Assembly: GCA_955652705.1 (NCBI GenBank)
Contig: CATPBK010000034.1
Location: 1 to 58,689 of the forward strand
Length of the DNA stretch: 58,689 bases
Source of the DNA: Candidatus Dormiibacterota bacterium
Lineage (GTDB): Bacteria; Chloroflexota; Dormibacteria; Dormibacterales; Dormibacteraceae
Direction: 5' to 3'
This document shows positions 1-9,958 of this stretch, piece after piece. A program made the translations under genes and the position numbers. Below the pieces are notes generated by a model, which did no database searches, was not told the origin of the DNA, and worked only from the letters and a program-made list of their open reading frames with translations. How positions within the stretch are numbered: position 1 is the stretch's first letter; every line of letters begins with the position of its first letter.

Positions 1-94
1 GGAGCACAGCCCTGCCCCCCCTCCGCGCCACCCGGCGCCGCCCCTGGCCTTCGGCCGGGGCCCCAAATCCTGCCTCCGAGGCGGTATGAGTCGG
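1..94. other. Window edge downstream of moxR, no gene assigned
   Basis: Short GC-rich stretch before the MoxR stop codon. In MoxR loci the next gene on this strand is often a DUF58 protein, but no start codon with a ribosome binding site is visible here. A GGCC-rich inverted repeat lies around positions 45-63. It is too short and compositionally biased to interpret. Confidence 0.3.
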
Positions 95-1051
95 TCAGGC
101 ATGGTGGCGGATCGGGGGCAGCGGCACGGCCGCCACGACCTCGGCGACCACCTCGGCGGCCGCCGCCCTCCCACGCATCCCCAGACGGTGCGCCATCACG
201 GGCACCGCCAGCGACTTCACGTCATCCGGCAGCACGAAATCCCGGCCCGCGAACAAAGCCAGCGCCTGCGAGGCCCGCTGCAGATAGAGACCTGCCCGCA
301 TGCTCGCCGGCAGCGCGACCTCTGGCTGCTCCCGGATCGCGTCGAGCAGCGAGACGATGTAGCTGCGGATCGCCGCGGCCACGACCACCTTGAGGCACGC
401 CTCCTGGAGCTCGATCACCTCCGCCAGGTCGAGCACAGCCCCCAGGTCGGCGATGGGGTCGCCGTGCTGGCGGCTGGCCAGGATCTCGGCCGCCTCGTGA
501 CTCGTGGGTGGGCCCATCGAAGCGGCCACCAGGAAGCGGTCCAGCTGCGATTCTGGCAAGGGGTACGTGCCCTGGAATTCGACGGGGTTCTGGGTCGCGA
601 TCACGAAGAACGGGCGCGGCAGCGGCCGCGTCTCGCCGTCGACGGTGACCTGCGCTTCAGCCATCGCCTCCAGAAGCGCCGACTGCGTGCGCGGCGTCGC
701 CCGGTTGACCTCGTCGGCCAGCACCACGTTGGCGAAGACCGGTCCGGGCACGAAGTCGAAGGTGCTCTCCTTCTGGTTGAACACGCTGGCGCCGGTGATG
801 TCGGCCGGCAGCAGGTCGGGCGTGCACTGGATGCGCTTGAAGGTGCCGCCCACCGACGACGCCAGGGCCCGCGCGAGCATGGTCTTGCCGGTGCCAGGGA
901 GGTCCTGAAGCAGAACGTGACCGCCCGCCACGAAGCCGGCGGCGGCCAGACGGACGGTGTCCCGCTTCCCCACGATCACGCGCGCCACGTTCTCCTCCAG
1001 CCGGTTCAGGAGCCGGGCCGCGCGGGCGGGTTCCAAGGCGGGGGTCGCCAT
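95..1051 (-). CDS. MoxR-family AAA+ ATPase
   Basis: A 318-residue MoxR-type AAA+ ATPase, a chaperone-like enzyme thought to help mature protein or metal complexes, often with DUF58 and VWA partners. Walker A (GTGKT) is at residues 53-57, Walker B with the D-E pair is near 113-114 in VVLADEVN, and the sensor-1 ATQNP is near 152-156. The length is normal for the family. The gene reads leftward, and partners would lie beyond the window edge. It is followed at its 5' side by a divergent pair of small membrane genes. The substrate cannot be read from sequence. Confidence 0.9.
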   Translation of the reverse strand: MATPALEPARAARLLNRLEENVARVIVGKRDTVRLAAAGFVAGGHVLLQDLPGTGKTMLARALASSVGGTFKRIQCTPDLLPADITGASVFNQKESTFDFVPGPVFANVVLADEVNRATPRTQSALLEAMAEAQVTVDGETRPLPRPFFVIATQNPVEFQGTYPLPESQLDRFLVAASMGPPTSHEAAEILASRQHGDPIADLGAVLDLAEVIELQEACLKVVVAAAIRSYIVSLLDAIREQPEVALPASMRAGLYLQRASQALALFAGRDFVLPDDVKSLAVPVMAHRLGMRGRAAAAEVVAEVVAAVPLPPIRHHA

Positions 1052-1174
1052 AGCGGCGCAATTCTAGCCAGCGAGCTCGGCCGCGCTCGGGATGAAGGCT
1101 GGCCGGGCACCCTCTAGTAATACCGTTCGGGGAGTGATACGTTATAGCAAATGGAGGTGATTTAAGGGCAGCCC

Positions 1175-1453
1175 ATGTATATAGATCTTCCCAGTCTGCT
1201 TGTCTGGATCCTGGTCGGCTTGGTGGCTGGCTTCGTCGCTTCGCACGTGATGACAGGGCACGGCTTCGGTCTGCTCATGGACATCGTCGTCGGCATCATC
1301 GGCGCCTTTTTGGGCGGTTTCATGGCCGCGGCTGTCGGCCTCAGCGCGACCACCCTGATCGCACAGATCATCGTGGCGTTCATCGGGGCCATCGTCCTGC
1401 TCATGCTCCTGCGCCTGGTCGGACTCGGCCGCACTCGTCGCCGAATGCTCTAA
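1175..1453 (+). CDS. GlsB/YeaQ/YmgE family small membrane protein, copy 1
   Basis: A 92-residue, very hydrophobic protein with about three membrane spans and the glycine-rich pattern of the GlsB/YeaQ/YmgE (transglycosylase-associated) stress family. The motif DIVVGIIGAFLGGF is the recognisable core. A strong Shine-Dalgarno (GGAGGTGAT, about 1153-1161) precedes the ATG. An AT-richer stretch with TTATAG near 1142-1147 could be a promoter -10. It is followed 18 bp later by a close paralogue. The molecular role is unproven; the family is usually stress-induced. Confidence 0.85.
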   Translation: MYIDLPSLLVWILVGLVAGFVASHVMTGHGFGLLMDIVVGIIGAFLGGFMAAAVGLSATTLIAQIIVAFIGAIVLLMLLRLVGLGRTRRRML

Positions 1454-1471
1454 GGAGGACCTAAAGAACAA

Positions 1472-1732
1472 GTGCACATCATCATCTGGCTCATCGTCGG
1501 ACTGATCGCCGGCGCGGTGGCGGGACGGCTCGTGGCCGGCCACGGCTTCGGCATCATCATGGACATCGTCGTCGGCGTCATCGGCGCCTTCCTGGGCGGC
1601 TTCATCGCCGGCTTGCTGGGCGTCGCGGTCACCAACCTGCTTATGCAGGTAATCGTTGCCATCGTCGGCGCTGTGATCTTGCTCGCGATCCTCAAGGCCA
1701 TCGGCTTCGGCCGGCGGACGACGACCTCCTAA
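1472..1732 (+). CDS. GlsB/YeaQ/YmgE family small membrane protein, copy 2
   Basis: An 86-residue paralogue of the preceding gene, sharing the core DIVVGVIGAFLGGF and the same three-span layout. The GTG start is supported by AAGGAGG at about 1452-1458, which overlaps the upstream stop codon region, so the two are almost certainly cotranscribed. The C-terminus carries a short basic tail (GRR). It looks like a recent tandem duplication, since the glycine/isoleucine pattern is conserved along the whole length. The role is unknown beyond stress-associated membrane protein. Confidence 0.85.
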   Translation: MHIIIWLIVGLIAGAVAGRLVAGHGFGIIMDIVVGVIGAFLGGFIAGLLGVAVTNLLMQVIVAIVGAVILLAILKAIGFGRRTTTS

Positions 1733-1795
1733 CGCACTCAACCCGGCGCCCTCGCGCAACCTGAGCCGGTCCCGCCCGGGGCCGGCTCAGCCGCG

Positions 1796-2779
1796 TCAGG
1801 CCGGGCCCTTGCTCGACCGGCTGGTGGGCACCACCAGGAGCTGCATCTCGGTCCAGGCGATCACTATGCGGTCCGTGTGGACGTCCTGGATGGAGGTCTG
1901 ACCAAGGTCGATGGTGATCGCGTAGGGCGCCTTGCCATGCCCGGCGACCTGGCCCAGCCTGGCGCTGCCGTTGGCGAGGACTATCCCCTTCAGGTTCAGC
2001 AGCTGGCGCGTGACGGTGACACCCTTGGCGGGCGCCCGGCCGCCGTTGAGCACCGAACCCGTCAGCGTGGCGGTGCCGCCCACGAACTTCGCGGTGTCGG
2101 TTTCAGCGGCCACCTTCGCCTCGTCCCAGGCGAACGAGTAGCGCGAGTACCAACTGTCCGGCGGGCTCGCTCCCAGGTCAAGGTCGATGCTGTAGGCCTT
2201 GTCGCCCCCGGCCGGGACGCTGCCCAGGTTCTGAGTGCCCTGGGCGAGGACCTGGGAGCCGCCCTGGTCCCCGGTCAGCTTGAAGGTAATGACGGTGTTC
2301 GGCGCCTCCCCCTTGCCCGCGTTGTGGACCGAGCCGTGGTGGGTGACGATGCCGTGGCCGTTGACGATCGAGTGGTCATACCCGTCGCCCGCGACGTCCA
2401 GGCTGGGGTCGTCCCAGCCTACGGCGATGTCGTAGCTGAAGTTGCCCGGCTGAGTCGCGGAGCCGAGCGGGATCGTGATCGCGTAAGGCTGGGTCGCGCC
2501 CGCCGCCACCTTGGGGATGGTGGCCTGGCCGTCGAGCCCGCTTCCGAGCTGGGCGTGCATCTTGACCACAACGTTGGCGGCGTCGCTCTTGCCGCTGTTG
2601 GTGGCGGTGCCCGAGACGATCGCCTCGCCGCCGGCGATCATGGCCGGCTGATCGCGGTATTGGAGGACCGGAGACCCGACGAGGGCGCTCGTGGCGACCA
2701 AACCGACCAGCGCCACGAGGAGGAGGCCGGCCAGCGCGGCCCCGGCGATGACGAGTCTTGACCTGCTTGGGGAGCCCAC
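1796..2779 (-). CDS. Membrane-anchored protein with three tandem CARDB/FxLYD-like beta domains
   Basis: A 327-residue protein with a GTG start. One N-terminal membrane segment (about residues 8-33) is followed by three homologous extracytoplasmic units at roughly 52-124, 143-219 and 234-311. Each unit has the pattern G-x-x-x-N-x-G (for example GTATNSG, GSVHNAGKG, GSVLNGGRA), then a strand ending in PYAITI or KAYSID and an aromatic/acidic close (GWDDP, FAWDE, IAWTE). This resembles CARDB or FxLYD immunoglobulin-like folds. The function is unknown; extracellular scaffolding or ligand contact is an inference. It is on the same strand as the chelatase genes but separated by a promoter-like TATAGT near 2801. 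Confidence 0.65.
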   Translation of the reverse strand: MGSPSRSRLVIAGAALAGLLLVALVGLVATSALVGSPVLQYRDQPAMIAGGEAIVSGTATNSGKSDAANVVVKMHAQLGSGLDGQATIPKVAAGATQPYAITIPLGSATQPGNFSYDIAVGWDDPSLDVAGDGYDHSIVNGHGIVTHHGSVHNAGKGEAPNTVITFKLTGDQGGSQVLAQGTQNLGSVPAGGDKAYSIDLDLGASPPDSWYSRYSFAWDEAKVAAETDTAKFVGGTATLTGSVLNGGRAPAKGVTVTRQLLNLKGIVLANGSARLGQVAGHGKAPYAITIDLGQTSIQDVHTDRIVIAWTEMQLLVVPTSRSSKGPA

Positions 2780-2823
2780 CGGTAAGAAACCGCGGGGGAC
2801 TATAACACGCGGTCTGGCGACGG

Positions 2824-3858
2824 CTAGTTCCGGCCCAGCACCCTGGTGATGATCTCGGAGATATTCGGGCCGCCCTTGCCGAAGGGCAGCGATCGCACCC
2901 TGTGCGCGTACACCATGTCGGCGACTCGCGTGATGTGCTCGGCGCTCACCTCGGGCGCCTGCTCGTACGCCGCCTCGGCCTGGGCCGCCCGGGAGCAGAC
3001 CAGGTCGGCGCGGTGGCCGTCGACCTCGAGGGCGATGGAGATCTCCGCGACGAGGGCCAGGATGTCGCGCGAGACGGCCACCTCCGGGAACGTGGCGATG
3101 CCTTCCGCGATGCGGTCGCGGATCTCGTCCTCGGCCGGCTGGTGCTGGCTCGTGAACCGGGTCGGGTCATCCTCCCAGGCCGCTCGCCGCTCCACTATCT
3201 CCACACGCTGGTCGAGGTCGCGGATGCCTTCCACGTCGACGCAGAGCCCGAAGCGGTCGAGGAGCTGCGGGCGCAGCTCGCCCTCCTCGGGGTTCATGGT
3301 GCCGACGAGGATGAAGCGTGCCGGGTGCATCACGGAGACGCCCTCGCGCTCGACCACGTTGACGCCCATCGCGGCCGCATCGAGGAGGACGTCGACGATA
3401 TGGTCGTCGAGCAGGTTGACCTCGTCGACGTAGAGGATGTTGCGGTTCGCCTCCGCCAGCACGCCCGGCTCGAACCGGCGGGAGCCTTCACGCAGCGCCG
3501 CTTCGAGGTCGATGGTGCCCACGACGCGGTCCTCGGAAGCGTTGATGGGCAGCTCGACAACGCGCATCCGACGGGTCGTCGCGGGCAGCTCCTCGCCTCG
3601 CCCGACCCGCTCTTGGCAGTCGATGCAAAGCGACTCCCGGTCGGTGGGCAGACAGCCGAAATGGCAGCCCGCGACAACCTGCTGGACGGGCAGGAGCCGA
3701 GCCAGCGCGCGCACCGCGGTCGACTTGCCGGTGCCCTTCTCCCCCCGGATCAGGACGCCCCCGATCGATGGGTTGATGGCGTTCAGGACCAGGGCCATCT
3801 TCATGCGGTCCTGGCCGACGATTGCCGAGAAGGGGTAGGAGTAGCGCTCTAGTGCCAC
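2824..3858 (-). CDS. Magnesium/cobalt chelatase ATPase subunit I (ChlI/BchI-like)
   Basis: A 344-residue AAA+ ATPase of the ChlI/BchI family, which drives insertion of Mg or Co into tetrapyrroles. Walker A GEKGTGKS is at 39-46 and Walker B YVDEVN is at about 143-148. A Cys quartet (C65, C69, C78, C81) between them could bind a metal. It lies directly downstream of a ChlI-ChlD fusion on the same strand, with a 24 bp gap, so the two are probably one operon. There are no chlorophyll genes here, so the cobalamin branch (with CobN) is the likelier pathway. That is inference. Confidence 0.88.
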   Translation of the reverse strand: MALERYSYPFSAIVGQDRMKMALVLNAINPSIGGVLIRGEKGTGKSTAVRALARLLPVQQVVAGCHFGCLPTDRESLCIDCQERVGRGEELPATTRRMRVVELPINASEDRVVGTIDLEAALREGSRRFEPGVLAEANRNILYVDEVNLLDDHIVDVLLDAAAMGVNVVEREGVSVMHPARFILVGTMNPEEGELRPQLLDRFGLCVDVEGIRDLDQRVEIVERRAAWEDDPTRFTSQHQPAEDEIRDRIAEGIATFPEVAVSRDILALVAEISIALEVDGHRADLVCSRAAQAEAAYEQAPEVSAEHITRVADMVYAHRVRSLPFGKGGPNISEIITRVLGRN

Positions 3859-3882
3859 GGGCTTTGAAGTCTAGCGATCGAT

Positions 3883-5970
3883 CTAGCCGCGGTTGAGCTG
3901 CCTTTCGACTGCCGACGCGATCTCGTCCCGGGAGAGGTCGAAGAGCCCGTAATAGCGAGCGCCCATGCGCTGGGCGAGGTCGGCGCAGGCGTTGATGGCG
4001 TAGGTCTGGTACATGGGCGCCACCCTCGCCAGGTGCTGAATCGAAGGCAGGTGGCTGAAGTCCCGCGCCGAGTCGATCACCAGCGTGTCGATCTTCTCGG
4101 CCTGGATCATCGCGGCCACCTTCTGGGCCTCGACGAGTGGTTCCTCCTTGAACATGGAGATGTTGCCGCGCCCGTCGCTGATGAGCACCAGGAGGGGCCG
4201 CACCGTGGAGTCCCGCAGCGTCTCCGTCTTGATCACCTTGAGACCGGCCAGCAGTCCGTGCGTCAGCGGTGTCGTGCCGCCGACCGAGAGCCTCTCCAAC
4301 CGGCGCCGGGCGAGCGGCACGCTCGAAGTCGGGCGGAGGACCACCTCGGCCGCCCGGTTCTTGAACACCACGACGGCGACGCGGTCGCGGCGCACGTAGG
4401 CGTCCTGCAGGAGCGAGAGGATGGCGCCCTTGGTCGCCGCCATGCGCTGCTCGGCGTCCATGGAGGCGGAGGCGTCCACCACGAAGACGATCAGGTTGCC
4501 GGTCTTGCGCTCGCGGACCTTCTCTCGCAGGTCCGAGCGCTCCAACCTCATCCGCTCACCGACCTGGCGGCCGCGGCGGACCTGGTGAGGCGCCGCCGCC
4601 CGGATGGTCGCGTCGACCGCCAGGTCGGTGATCTTCTCGCCTGTCCGCGCATGCACGTAGCGCCCGCGCCGGTCGGCAGCCTCCGCCGTGGCCCGCTTGC
4701 CACCCTGCTTGCGAGGTCGTCGCTGTCGCGGCAGCTCGATCTTTCGGACGTCGAAGACGTCGCCCACGTCCGGGGAGGACTCGCTGCCCTGCCCGCCGCC
4801 GGCCGCGGTGCCTTCGACTGTGCCCGTCGAGTCCTGGCCCGCTTCGGTCTGCGACGCCCGCTCCTCGACGCTGCCCTGCTGCTCGGACCCGCTCGCCGAC
4901 TGCTGCTCGCTGGTGCCGCGCGCCTCTGACTCGTCGCCGGTGGCCTCCTCCTCCCTGCGCTCGCCTTCGGTGGAGTCCCCCTTCTCGCGCCGGATCGGGT
5001 TCCGCGACCTGTGCGCGAGGGCCAGCTCGGCCGCGTCATAGATGTCGTCCCGGGTCGGCGAACGGTGCTCCCGAAAAGCCGCCAGCGCTCGGGCCGTGCG
5101 CTCGACCACGAGGTCGGCGCGGTGGCCGGCGACCCCCGCCTCGACGCAAATCCGGCTGATCAGGCGGGCCTGGGCCGGCGTCGTGACCACGCCGGGCAGC
5201 GCCTGGCGCGCGCGCAACAGGGCTGACGTAAGCGCGGCGTCGGCATCGCGGAACTCGGCCCCGAACGCCGCGTCGTGCTCGCGGTAAGCGCGCTCCCGCT
5301 CCACGATCTCGATCCGGAGAGCCGGCTCCCGGATGCCCTCCACGTCGGCGCAGAGCCCGAAGCGGTCGAGCAGCTGCGGCCGCAGCTCGCCCTCCTCGGG
5401 ATTCATGGTGCCGACCAGGATGAATCGGGCCGGATGGACTACCGACACGCCCTCGCGCTCCACGACGTTGACACCCATCGCGGCGGCGTCGAGGAGGACG
5501 TCGACGATGTGGTCGTCGAGGAGGTTGACCTCGTCCACGTAGAGGAGGTTGCGGTTGGCCTCCGCCAGCACGCCGGGCTCGAAGCGGCGGTGCCCGTGTT
5601 GGAGGGCAGCCTCCAGGTCGATGCTGCCCACCACCCGGTCCTCCGACGCGTTGATCGGCAGCTCGACGACCCGCATGTGCCGGGCGGCGACCGGCAGCGG
5701 GCCGGCCTCGGCCCGCATCCGGCACTCGACACAAAGCGCCCCAGGGAGGTCCGGGTCGCAGCCGAAGTGACACCCCTCGCCCACGTGCTGCTCCGGCAGG
5801 AGCCGGGCCAGCCCCCGGACCGCCGTCGACTTGCCGGTCCCCCGCTCCCCGCGGATCAGGACGCCGCCGATGGCGGGACTGATGGCGTTGGCCACCAGGG
5901 CCAGCTTCATCCGCTCCTGCCCGACGATCGCCGCGAACGGGTAGATCTCGCGCTCGAGCTGGGTGGGCAT
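3883..5970 (-). CDS. ChlI-ChlD fusion, putative cobalto-/magnesium chelatase subunit D
   Basis: A 695-residue two-part protein. An N-terminal ChlI-like AAA+ domain (about 1-325, Walker A 41-48, Cys quartet C67/C71/C80/C83) is followed by an acidic Ser/Glu/Gly linker (about 330-405). A C-terminal VWA domain has the MIDAS motif DASAS at about 499-503. This architecture matches subunits that work with CobN in aerobic cobalamin synthesis. The reading frame stays open upstream to 6219, but that extension translates a dispersed repeat, so the ATG at 5970 (MPTQLER) is chosen; its first residues align with the neighbouring ChlI. Unlike typical ChlD, the AAA+ motifs look intact. Confidence 0.85.
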   Translation of the reverse strand: MPTQLEREIYPFAAIVGQERMKLALVANAISPAIGGVLIRGERGTGKSTAVRGLARLLPEQHVGEGCHFGCDPDLPGALCVECRMRAEAGPLPVAARHMRVVELPINASEDRVVGSIDLEAALQHGHRRFEPGVLAEANRNLLYVDEVNLLDDHIVDVLLDAAAMGVNVVEREGVSVVHPARFILVGTMNPEEGELRPQLLDRFGLCADVEGIREPALRIEIVERERAYREHDAAFGAEFRDADAALTSALLRARQALPGVVTTPAQARLISRICVEAGVAGHRADLVVERTARALAAFREHRSPTRDDIYDAAELALAHRSRNPIRREKGDSTEGERREEEATGDESEARGTSEQQSASGSEQQGSVEERASQTEAGQDSTGTVEGTAAGGGQGSESSPDVGDVFDVRKIELPRQRRPRKQGGKRATAEAADRRGRYVHARTGEKITDLAVDATIRAAAPHQVRRGRQVGERMRLERSDLREKVRERKTGNLIVFVVDASASMDAEQRMAATKGAILSLLQDAYVRRDRVAVVVFKNRAAEVVLRPTSSVPLARRRLERLSVGGTTPLTHGLLAGLKVIKTETLRDSTVRPLLVLISDGRGNISMFKEEPLVEAQKVAAMIQAEKIDTLVIDSARDFSHLPSIQHLARVAPMYQTYAINACADLAQRMGARYYGLFDLSRDEIASAVERQLNRG

Positions 5971-5995
5971 GCCGATCAAGCCTACCCTCGAAGGC

Positions 5996-6192
5996 GTGGT
6001 GCGGCGGCGGGGGTGGCCCAGCAGATCGCGGCAGGCGGCCCGAAGGGCGCCGGTCTGGGCGTCGCTGCCACCACAGGGGGGGCCCGAGGCGGAATGCGTC
6101 TCAGGACGCCTGAGCACTCGGACCGGGCCCCCTAACACCGGCAGCGGCGTCCAGAGCCGATGAGATGCCGGCCATTCCCGCCGCCGGACCAC
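5996..6192. repeat. Type A palindromic intergenic repeat, copy A1 (divergent ends)
   Basis: A copy of a roughly 200 bp repeat between the divergent chlD-like and MFS genes. It shares the interior with the other copies (for example the CCCGAGGCGGAATGC block at 6083-6097). The ends differ completely from the others yet still pair with each other: 5996-6018 against 6170-6192, 20 of 23 positions complementary. An inner stem pairs 6055-6069 with 6140-6154. The central palindrome is GCGTC-TCAG-GACGC at 6096-6109. The right end lies two bases before the MFS ATG. Confidence 0.85.
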
Positions 6193-6194
6193 TG

Positions 6195-7316
6195 ATGCGG
6201 CGCGTCGTGGCGGTGTCACTGGCAGCCTTCGTGGTCCTCGGGATGCCGGACGGCGCCCTCGGCGTGGCCTGGCCCTCGATCCGCCACGACCTGGGCTTGC
6301 CGCTCTCGGCCCTCGGCCTCCTGCTGCTGGCGAGCCTCGCCGGCTTTCTGCTGGTCAGCTCGCCCAGCGGACGGCTTGCCCGGCGCTACGGAACCCGGCA
6401 GCTGCTCCTGGCGGCCACCGCTGTGGGAGCTCTCGGCCTGGCCATTCTGGGGGTCAGTCCGGGCCTCGCCTCGCTCGTTCTCGCTTCCTTCCTCATCGGA
6501 CTGGCGGCCGGGGGGATCGATCCCGGCATCAACGCGTACATGGCGCTGCGTCATGGCGCCGGCCTGATGAACCTGCTGCACGCCGCCTATGGCGTCGGTG
6601 CCGTGCTCGGTCCGCTGCTGGTCACTGCCCTGATCGCGCGGCAGCTGAGCTGGCGCTGGGCCTACGCGGTGCTGGCAGCCGCCTACCTGGGAATGGTTGT
6701 GGTCAGCTGGATCACGAACGGCTGGCAGCCTCTGGCCGACCCTGGCGAGGTGCCGGGCCGGACCCCGCTGGCCTCGCCGACACTCTGGCTGGCGGCCGCC
6801 ACGTTCTTCTTCTGTACCGGCCTGGAGGTGGCGGCGGGGGCCTGGTCATTCAGCCTCCTGACCCAGTCGCGAGGCCTGCCCGCAGCGGCCGCCGGACTGC
6901 TCGTGGCGGGCTACTGGGCCGCGTTCACAGGAGCCCGGATGGTGGCCGCCGTGGCCAGCGCCAAGTTCGCACCCGGTGGGCTCCTGCGCGCGAGTCTTTT
7001 GCTTACGGTCGGCGCTACCGCCGCCTTCTGGTGGACGCCTTTCGCCCTGCCACTGGTGGGTTTCGGCGTGGCGGCCATCTTTCCCGCCCTGGTCTCGCTG
7101 ACACCGGCCCGACTCGGCCGCGCCGGGACTCCCTCCGCCGTCGGCTATCAGCACGCGGCGGCGGTTCTTGGTGGGGCGGTTATCCCGGCTCTGGCGGGGG
7201 TCCTTTTCCAGAGCTCGACCATCGAGCTGCTGGGCCCGCTTCTCTTCGGCCTCGCCCTGGTCGTGGTCGCCCTCGACCTACTTTTAGGTCGCTACTCCTC
7301 CGCCATGACGGGGTAG
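6195..7316 (+). CDS. Major facilitator superfamily transporter
   Basis: A 373-residue protein with about 12 predicted membrane helices. An early conserved motif-A-like segment ([14 protein letters not shown]) between helices 2 and 3 is typical of MFS exporters or sugar/drug transporters. The frame is open from 6165, but that start lies inside repeat A1, so the ATG at 6195 (MRRVVAV), directly after the repeat, is preferred. No Shine-Dalgarno precedes it. The 3' end overlaps the convergent P5C dehydrogenase gene by 25 bp. The substrate is unknown. Confidence 0.8.
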   Translation: MRRVVAVSLAAFVVLGMPDGALGVAWPSIRHDLGLPLSALGLLLLASLAGFLLVSSPSGRLARRYGTRQLLLAATAVGALGLAILGVSPGLASLVLASFLIGLAAGGIDPGINAYMALRHGAGLMNLLHAAYGVGAVLGPLLVTALIARQLSWRWAYAVLAAAYLGMVVVSWITNGWQPLADPGEVPGRTPLASPTLWLAAATFFFCTGLEVAAGAWSFSLLTQSRGLPAAAAGLLVAGYWAAFTGARMVAAVASAKFAPGGLLRASLLLTVGATAAFWWTPFALPLVGFGVAAIFPALVSLTPARLGRAGTPSAVGYQHAAAVLGGAVIPALAGVLFQSSTIELLGPLLFGLALVVVALDLLLGRYSSAMTG

Positions 7317-8926
7317 CGGTAGTCCGTCGCCGGGACGTACGTCTCCTTGATCGCCCGGGCGCTGACCCAGCGGATCAGGTTCAAGAACGAGCCCGCCTTG
7401 TCGTTCGTCCCGGAGGCGCGCCCACCCCCGAAGGGCTGTAGCCCGACCACGGCGCCGGTCGGCTTGTCGTTGACATAGAAGTTGCCGGCCGCGTTGCGCA
7501 GCTTGTCGGACGCCAGCGAGATGGCGCTCCGGTCGGTCGCGAAGACCGCGCCCGTCAGCGCGTATGGGCTCGTCCGGTCGCAGAGGTCGAGCATCTCCTC
7601 GAAATGCCCGTCGGGATACGGGTAGACGGTCAGGATCGGGCCGAACAGCTCCTCCTGGAGGAGCTTGAAACCAGGGTCGGTCGTCTCCACCACCGTCGGC
7701 CGCACGAACCAGCCCACTCTGTCGTCGGTCTCGCCGCCGGCGATGATCCGCGCCTCTTTGGAAGCGCGCGCGAACTCGATCGCCCCGCGGTGCTTCTCGA
7801 ACGCGTTGCGATCGATGACTGCTCCCATGAAGTTGCGGAAGTCGGCCACGTCGCCCTGCTTGATGCCGTCGACTTCGGCGGACAGCTCAGGCTGAAGCGA
7901 CTTCCACATCGCCGCCGGCACGTAGGCCCGGGAAGCCGCCGAGCACTTCTGGCCCTGGTACTCGAAGGCACCCCTGATCAACGCCGTCCGCAGCGCGGCC
8001 ACATCGGCCGACTCGTGGGCAACCACGAAGTCCTTGCCGCCGGTCTCGCCGACCAGCCGCGGGTAGCAGCGATAGCCGTCGATCCCCTGCCCCACGCGCT
8101 TCCACATCTCGTGGAAGACGGCGGTAGAGCCGGTGAAGTGGATTCCGGCCAGCTCCGGATGGGCCAGGACCTGCTCGGATATCTCCGCCGCGCTTCCGCT
8201 CACCAGGTTGATGACGCCCGGCGGGAGGCCGGCTGCCTCGAGCAGCTGCATAAGGAAGTGGGCGGCGAGCAGCGTCTGTGTCGCCGGCTTGAAAACCACC
8301 ACGTTGCCCAGCAGCGCGGGCGCGGTCGGGAGGTTGCCCATGATCGACGTGAAGTTGAAAGGCGTGACCGCGAACACGAAGCCCTCCAGCGGCCGGTACT
8401 CCATCCGGTTCCAGGCGGTCGCGTCGTTGGCGGGCTGCTGCGCCAGCAGCTCGTCGGCGAAGAAGGCGTTGTAGCGCCAGAAGTCGATCAGCTCGCAGGC
8501 CGCGTCGATCTCGGCCTGGTGCGCCGTCTTGCTCTGGCCCAGCATGGTGGCCGCGTTGACCGTGTCGCGCCAGGGCCCGGCGAGCAGGGCGGCCGCGCGT
8601 AGGAAGACCGCAGCGCGCGCCTCGAAGGGGGTTCGTGCCCACCCGGCACGCGCCGCCAGCGCCGCCTCGATCGCGGCCCGGACATCCGGCGGCTTCCCGA
8701 TCGCGTACTCGGCGATCACGAGCTCGTGCCGGTGCGGCGCCTTGAGCGAGCCTGGCCGGCCACCGTTGCGGCGTTCGCCGCCGATCACCATCGGGATCTC
8801 TGTGTGGGCGTCCGCGAGCTCGGCCAGCCGAGCCTTCAGGCTCGCTCGGTGAGGGCTGCCGGGCTCATACGCCCGGACTGGCTCGTTGTACGGCTCGGGG
8901 ACCCGAAAGTGGCCGTCGCCGCTCAT
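7292..8926 (-). CDS. pruA: 1-pyrroline-5-carboxylate dehydrogenase
   Basis: A 544-residue NAD-dependent aldehyde dehydrogenase that oxidises glutamate semialdehyde/P5C to glutamate in proline and arginine breakdown. The catalytic Cys is seen in GQKCSAASR and the general-base Glu in GETGGKDF. The N-terminal part ([15 protein letters not shown]) is typical of the single-domain P5CDH class in Gram-positives and eukaryotes. Its ATG overlaps the malate dehydrogenase stop by four bases, so glutamate feeding into the TCA cycle is probably coexpressed with malate oxidation. No proline dehydrogenase is in the window. Confidence 0.93.
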   Translation of the reverse strand: MSGDGHFRVPEPYNEPVRAYEPGSPHRASLKARLAELADAHTEIPMVIGGERRNGGRPGSLKAPHRHELVIAEYAIGKPPDVRAAIEAALAARAGWARTPFEARAAVFLRAAALLAGPWRDTVNAATMLGQSKTAHQAEIDAACELIDFWRYNAFFADELLAQQPANDATAWNRMEYRPLEGFVFAVTPFNFTSIMGNLPTAPALLGNVVVFKPATQTLLAAHFLMQLLEAAGLPPGVINLVSGSAAEISEQVLAHPELAGIHFTGSTAVFHEMWKRVGQGIDGYRCYPRLVGETGGKDFVVAHESADVAALRTALIRGAFEYQGQKCSAASRAYVPAAMWKSLQPELSAEVDGIKQGDVADFRNFMGAVIDRNAFEKHRGAIEFARASKEARIIAGGETDDRVGWFVRPTVVETTDPGFKLLQEELFGPILTVYPYPDGHFEEMLDLCDRTSPYALTGAVFATDRSAISLASDKLRNAAGNFYVNDKPTGAVVGLQPFGGGRASGTNDKAGSFLNLIRWVSARAIKETYVPATDYRYPVMAEE

Positions 8927-9912
8927 CGGCTGGGGACGAGGTTGCGGACAAGGTCGCGCTCCTGGATCAGCTCCTCGGCGGTGAGGCGGATCTTCTCCTG
9001 CGCGAAGGCGTCGTGCTGGAGGCCCTCCACGACCTGCCAGCCGTGGCCGTCGCTTTGCACAGGGAAGCCGAATTGGAGCCCTTCAGGGATGCCGTACTCG
9101 CCCCGGCTGGCCACAGCGACGGACGTCCAGTCGCCAGGCGGAGTGCCGCTGTGGAGGCTCCTGACGCAGTCGAGGGCCGCGTTGGCGGCGCTCCCAGCTG
9201 AGGAGGCGCCGCGGGCCTCGATGACTGCCGCGCCCCGCTTCTGCACGGTCGTGATGAACTCGCCCTCCAGCCACGTGCGGTCACCGATCACGTCACCCGC
9301 CGGGCGACCCCCGATCTTCGCGTTCTCGAAGTCCGGAAACTGGGTGGTCGAATGGTTGCCCCAGATCGCCAGGTTGCTGACTTCGCCGACCGGCACGGCA
9401 GCCCTGTGGGCGAGCTGCGACTTGGCGCGGTTCTCGTCGAGGCGAGTCATCGCGAACCAGCGGTCGGCCGGGACGCCAGGCGCGTTCTCGCGCGCGATCA
9501 GGCAGTTGGTGTTGCATGGGTTGCCGACGACCAGGACGCGCACGTCCGAGGCCGCCCGCGCGGCGATGGCTCGGCCCTGCGGACCGAAGATGCCGCCATT
9601 GACCGCCAGCAGGTCGCTCCGCTCCATACCCTGCTTGCGCGGTACCGAGCCGACCAGCAAAGCCCAGGAGCAGCCCTTGAAGGCCTCCTCCGTGTTGGCG
9701 GTGAGCACCATGTCGGCCAGCAGCGGAAAGGCGCAGTCGTCGAGCTCCATGGCCACCCCTTCGAGGGTCTTCATCGCCGGCTCGATCTCGAGCATGCGCA
9801 GCACGATCGGCTGGTTTGGACCGAGCAGCTGGCCGGAAGCGATCCGGAAGACCAGCGAGTAGCCGATCTGGCCGGCGGCGCCGGTCACTGTGACCTGGAT
9901 GGGAGCGGGCAT
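8923..9912 (-). CDS. mdh: Malate dehydrogenase
   Basis: A 329-residue NAD-dependent malate dehydrogenase (malate to oxaloacetate, TCA cycle, cytosolic). The Rossmann motif [11 protein letters not shown] is at residues 10-20, the substrate Arg region at [15 protein letters not shown], and the catalytic Asp/His pair at TRLDENRAK and IWGNHS. These features match the MDH type 2 (cytosolic-like) family rather than LDH-like MDH. The ATG is preceded by a good GAGGAGG. It is first in a two-gene operon with P5C dehydrogenase. Confidence 0.95.
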   Translation of the reverse strand: MPAPIQVTVTGAAGQIGYSLVFRIASGQLLGPNQPIVLRMLEIEPAMKTLEGVAMELDDCAFPLLADMVLTANTEEAFKGCSWALLVGSVPRKQGMERSDLLAVNGGIFGPQGRAIAARAASDVRVLVVGNPCNTNCLIARENAPGVPADRWFAMTRLDENRAKSQLAHRAAVPVGEVSNLAIWGNHSTTQFPDFENAKIGGRPAGDVIGDRTWLEGEFITTVQKRGAAVIEARGASSAGSAANAALDCVRSLHSGTPPGDWTSVAVASRGEYGIPEGLQFGFPVQSDGHGWQVVEGLQHDAFAQEKIRLTAEELIQERDLVRNLVPSR

Positions 9913-9958
9913 CTGGACCTCCTCGGCGGTTGGGGACCTGCCTTTCCATTCTCCGCTG

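Noticed and set aside
5971-6219. N-terminal extension of the chelatase fusion
   Set aside because: The extra 83 residues are a translation of repeat A1; similar peptides arise from the other repeat copies in other frames and strands.
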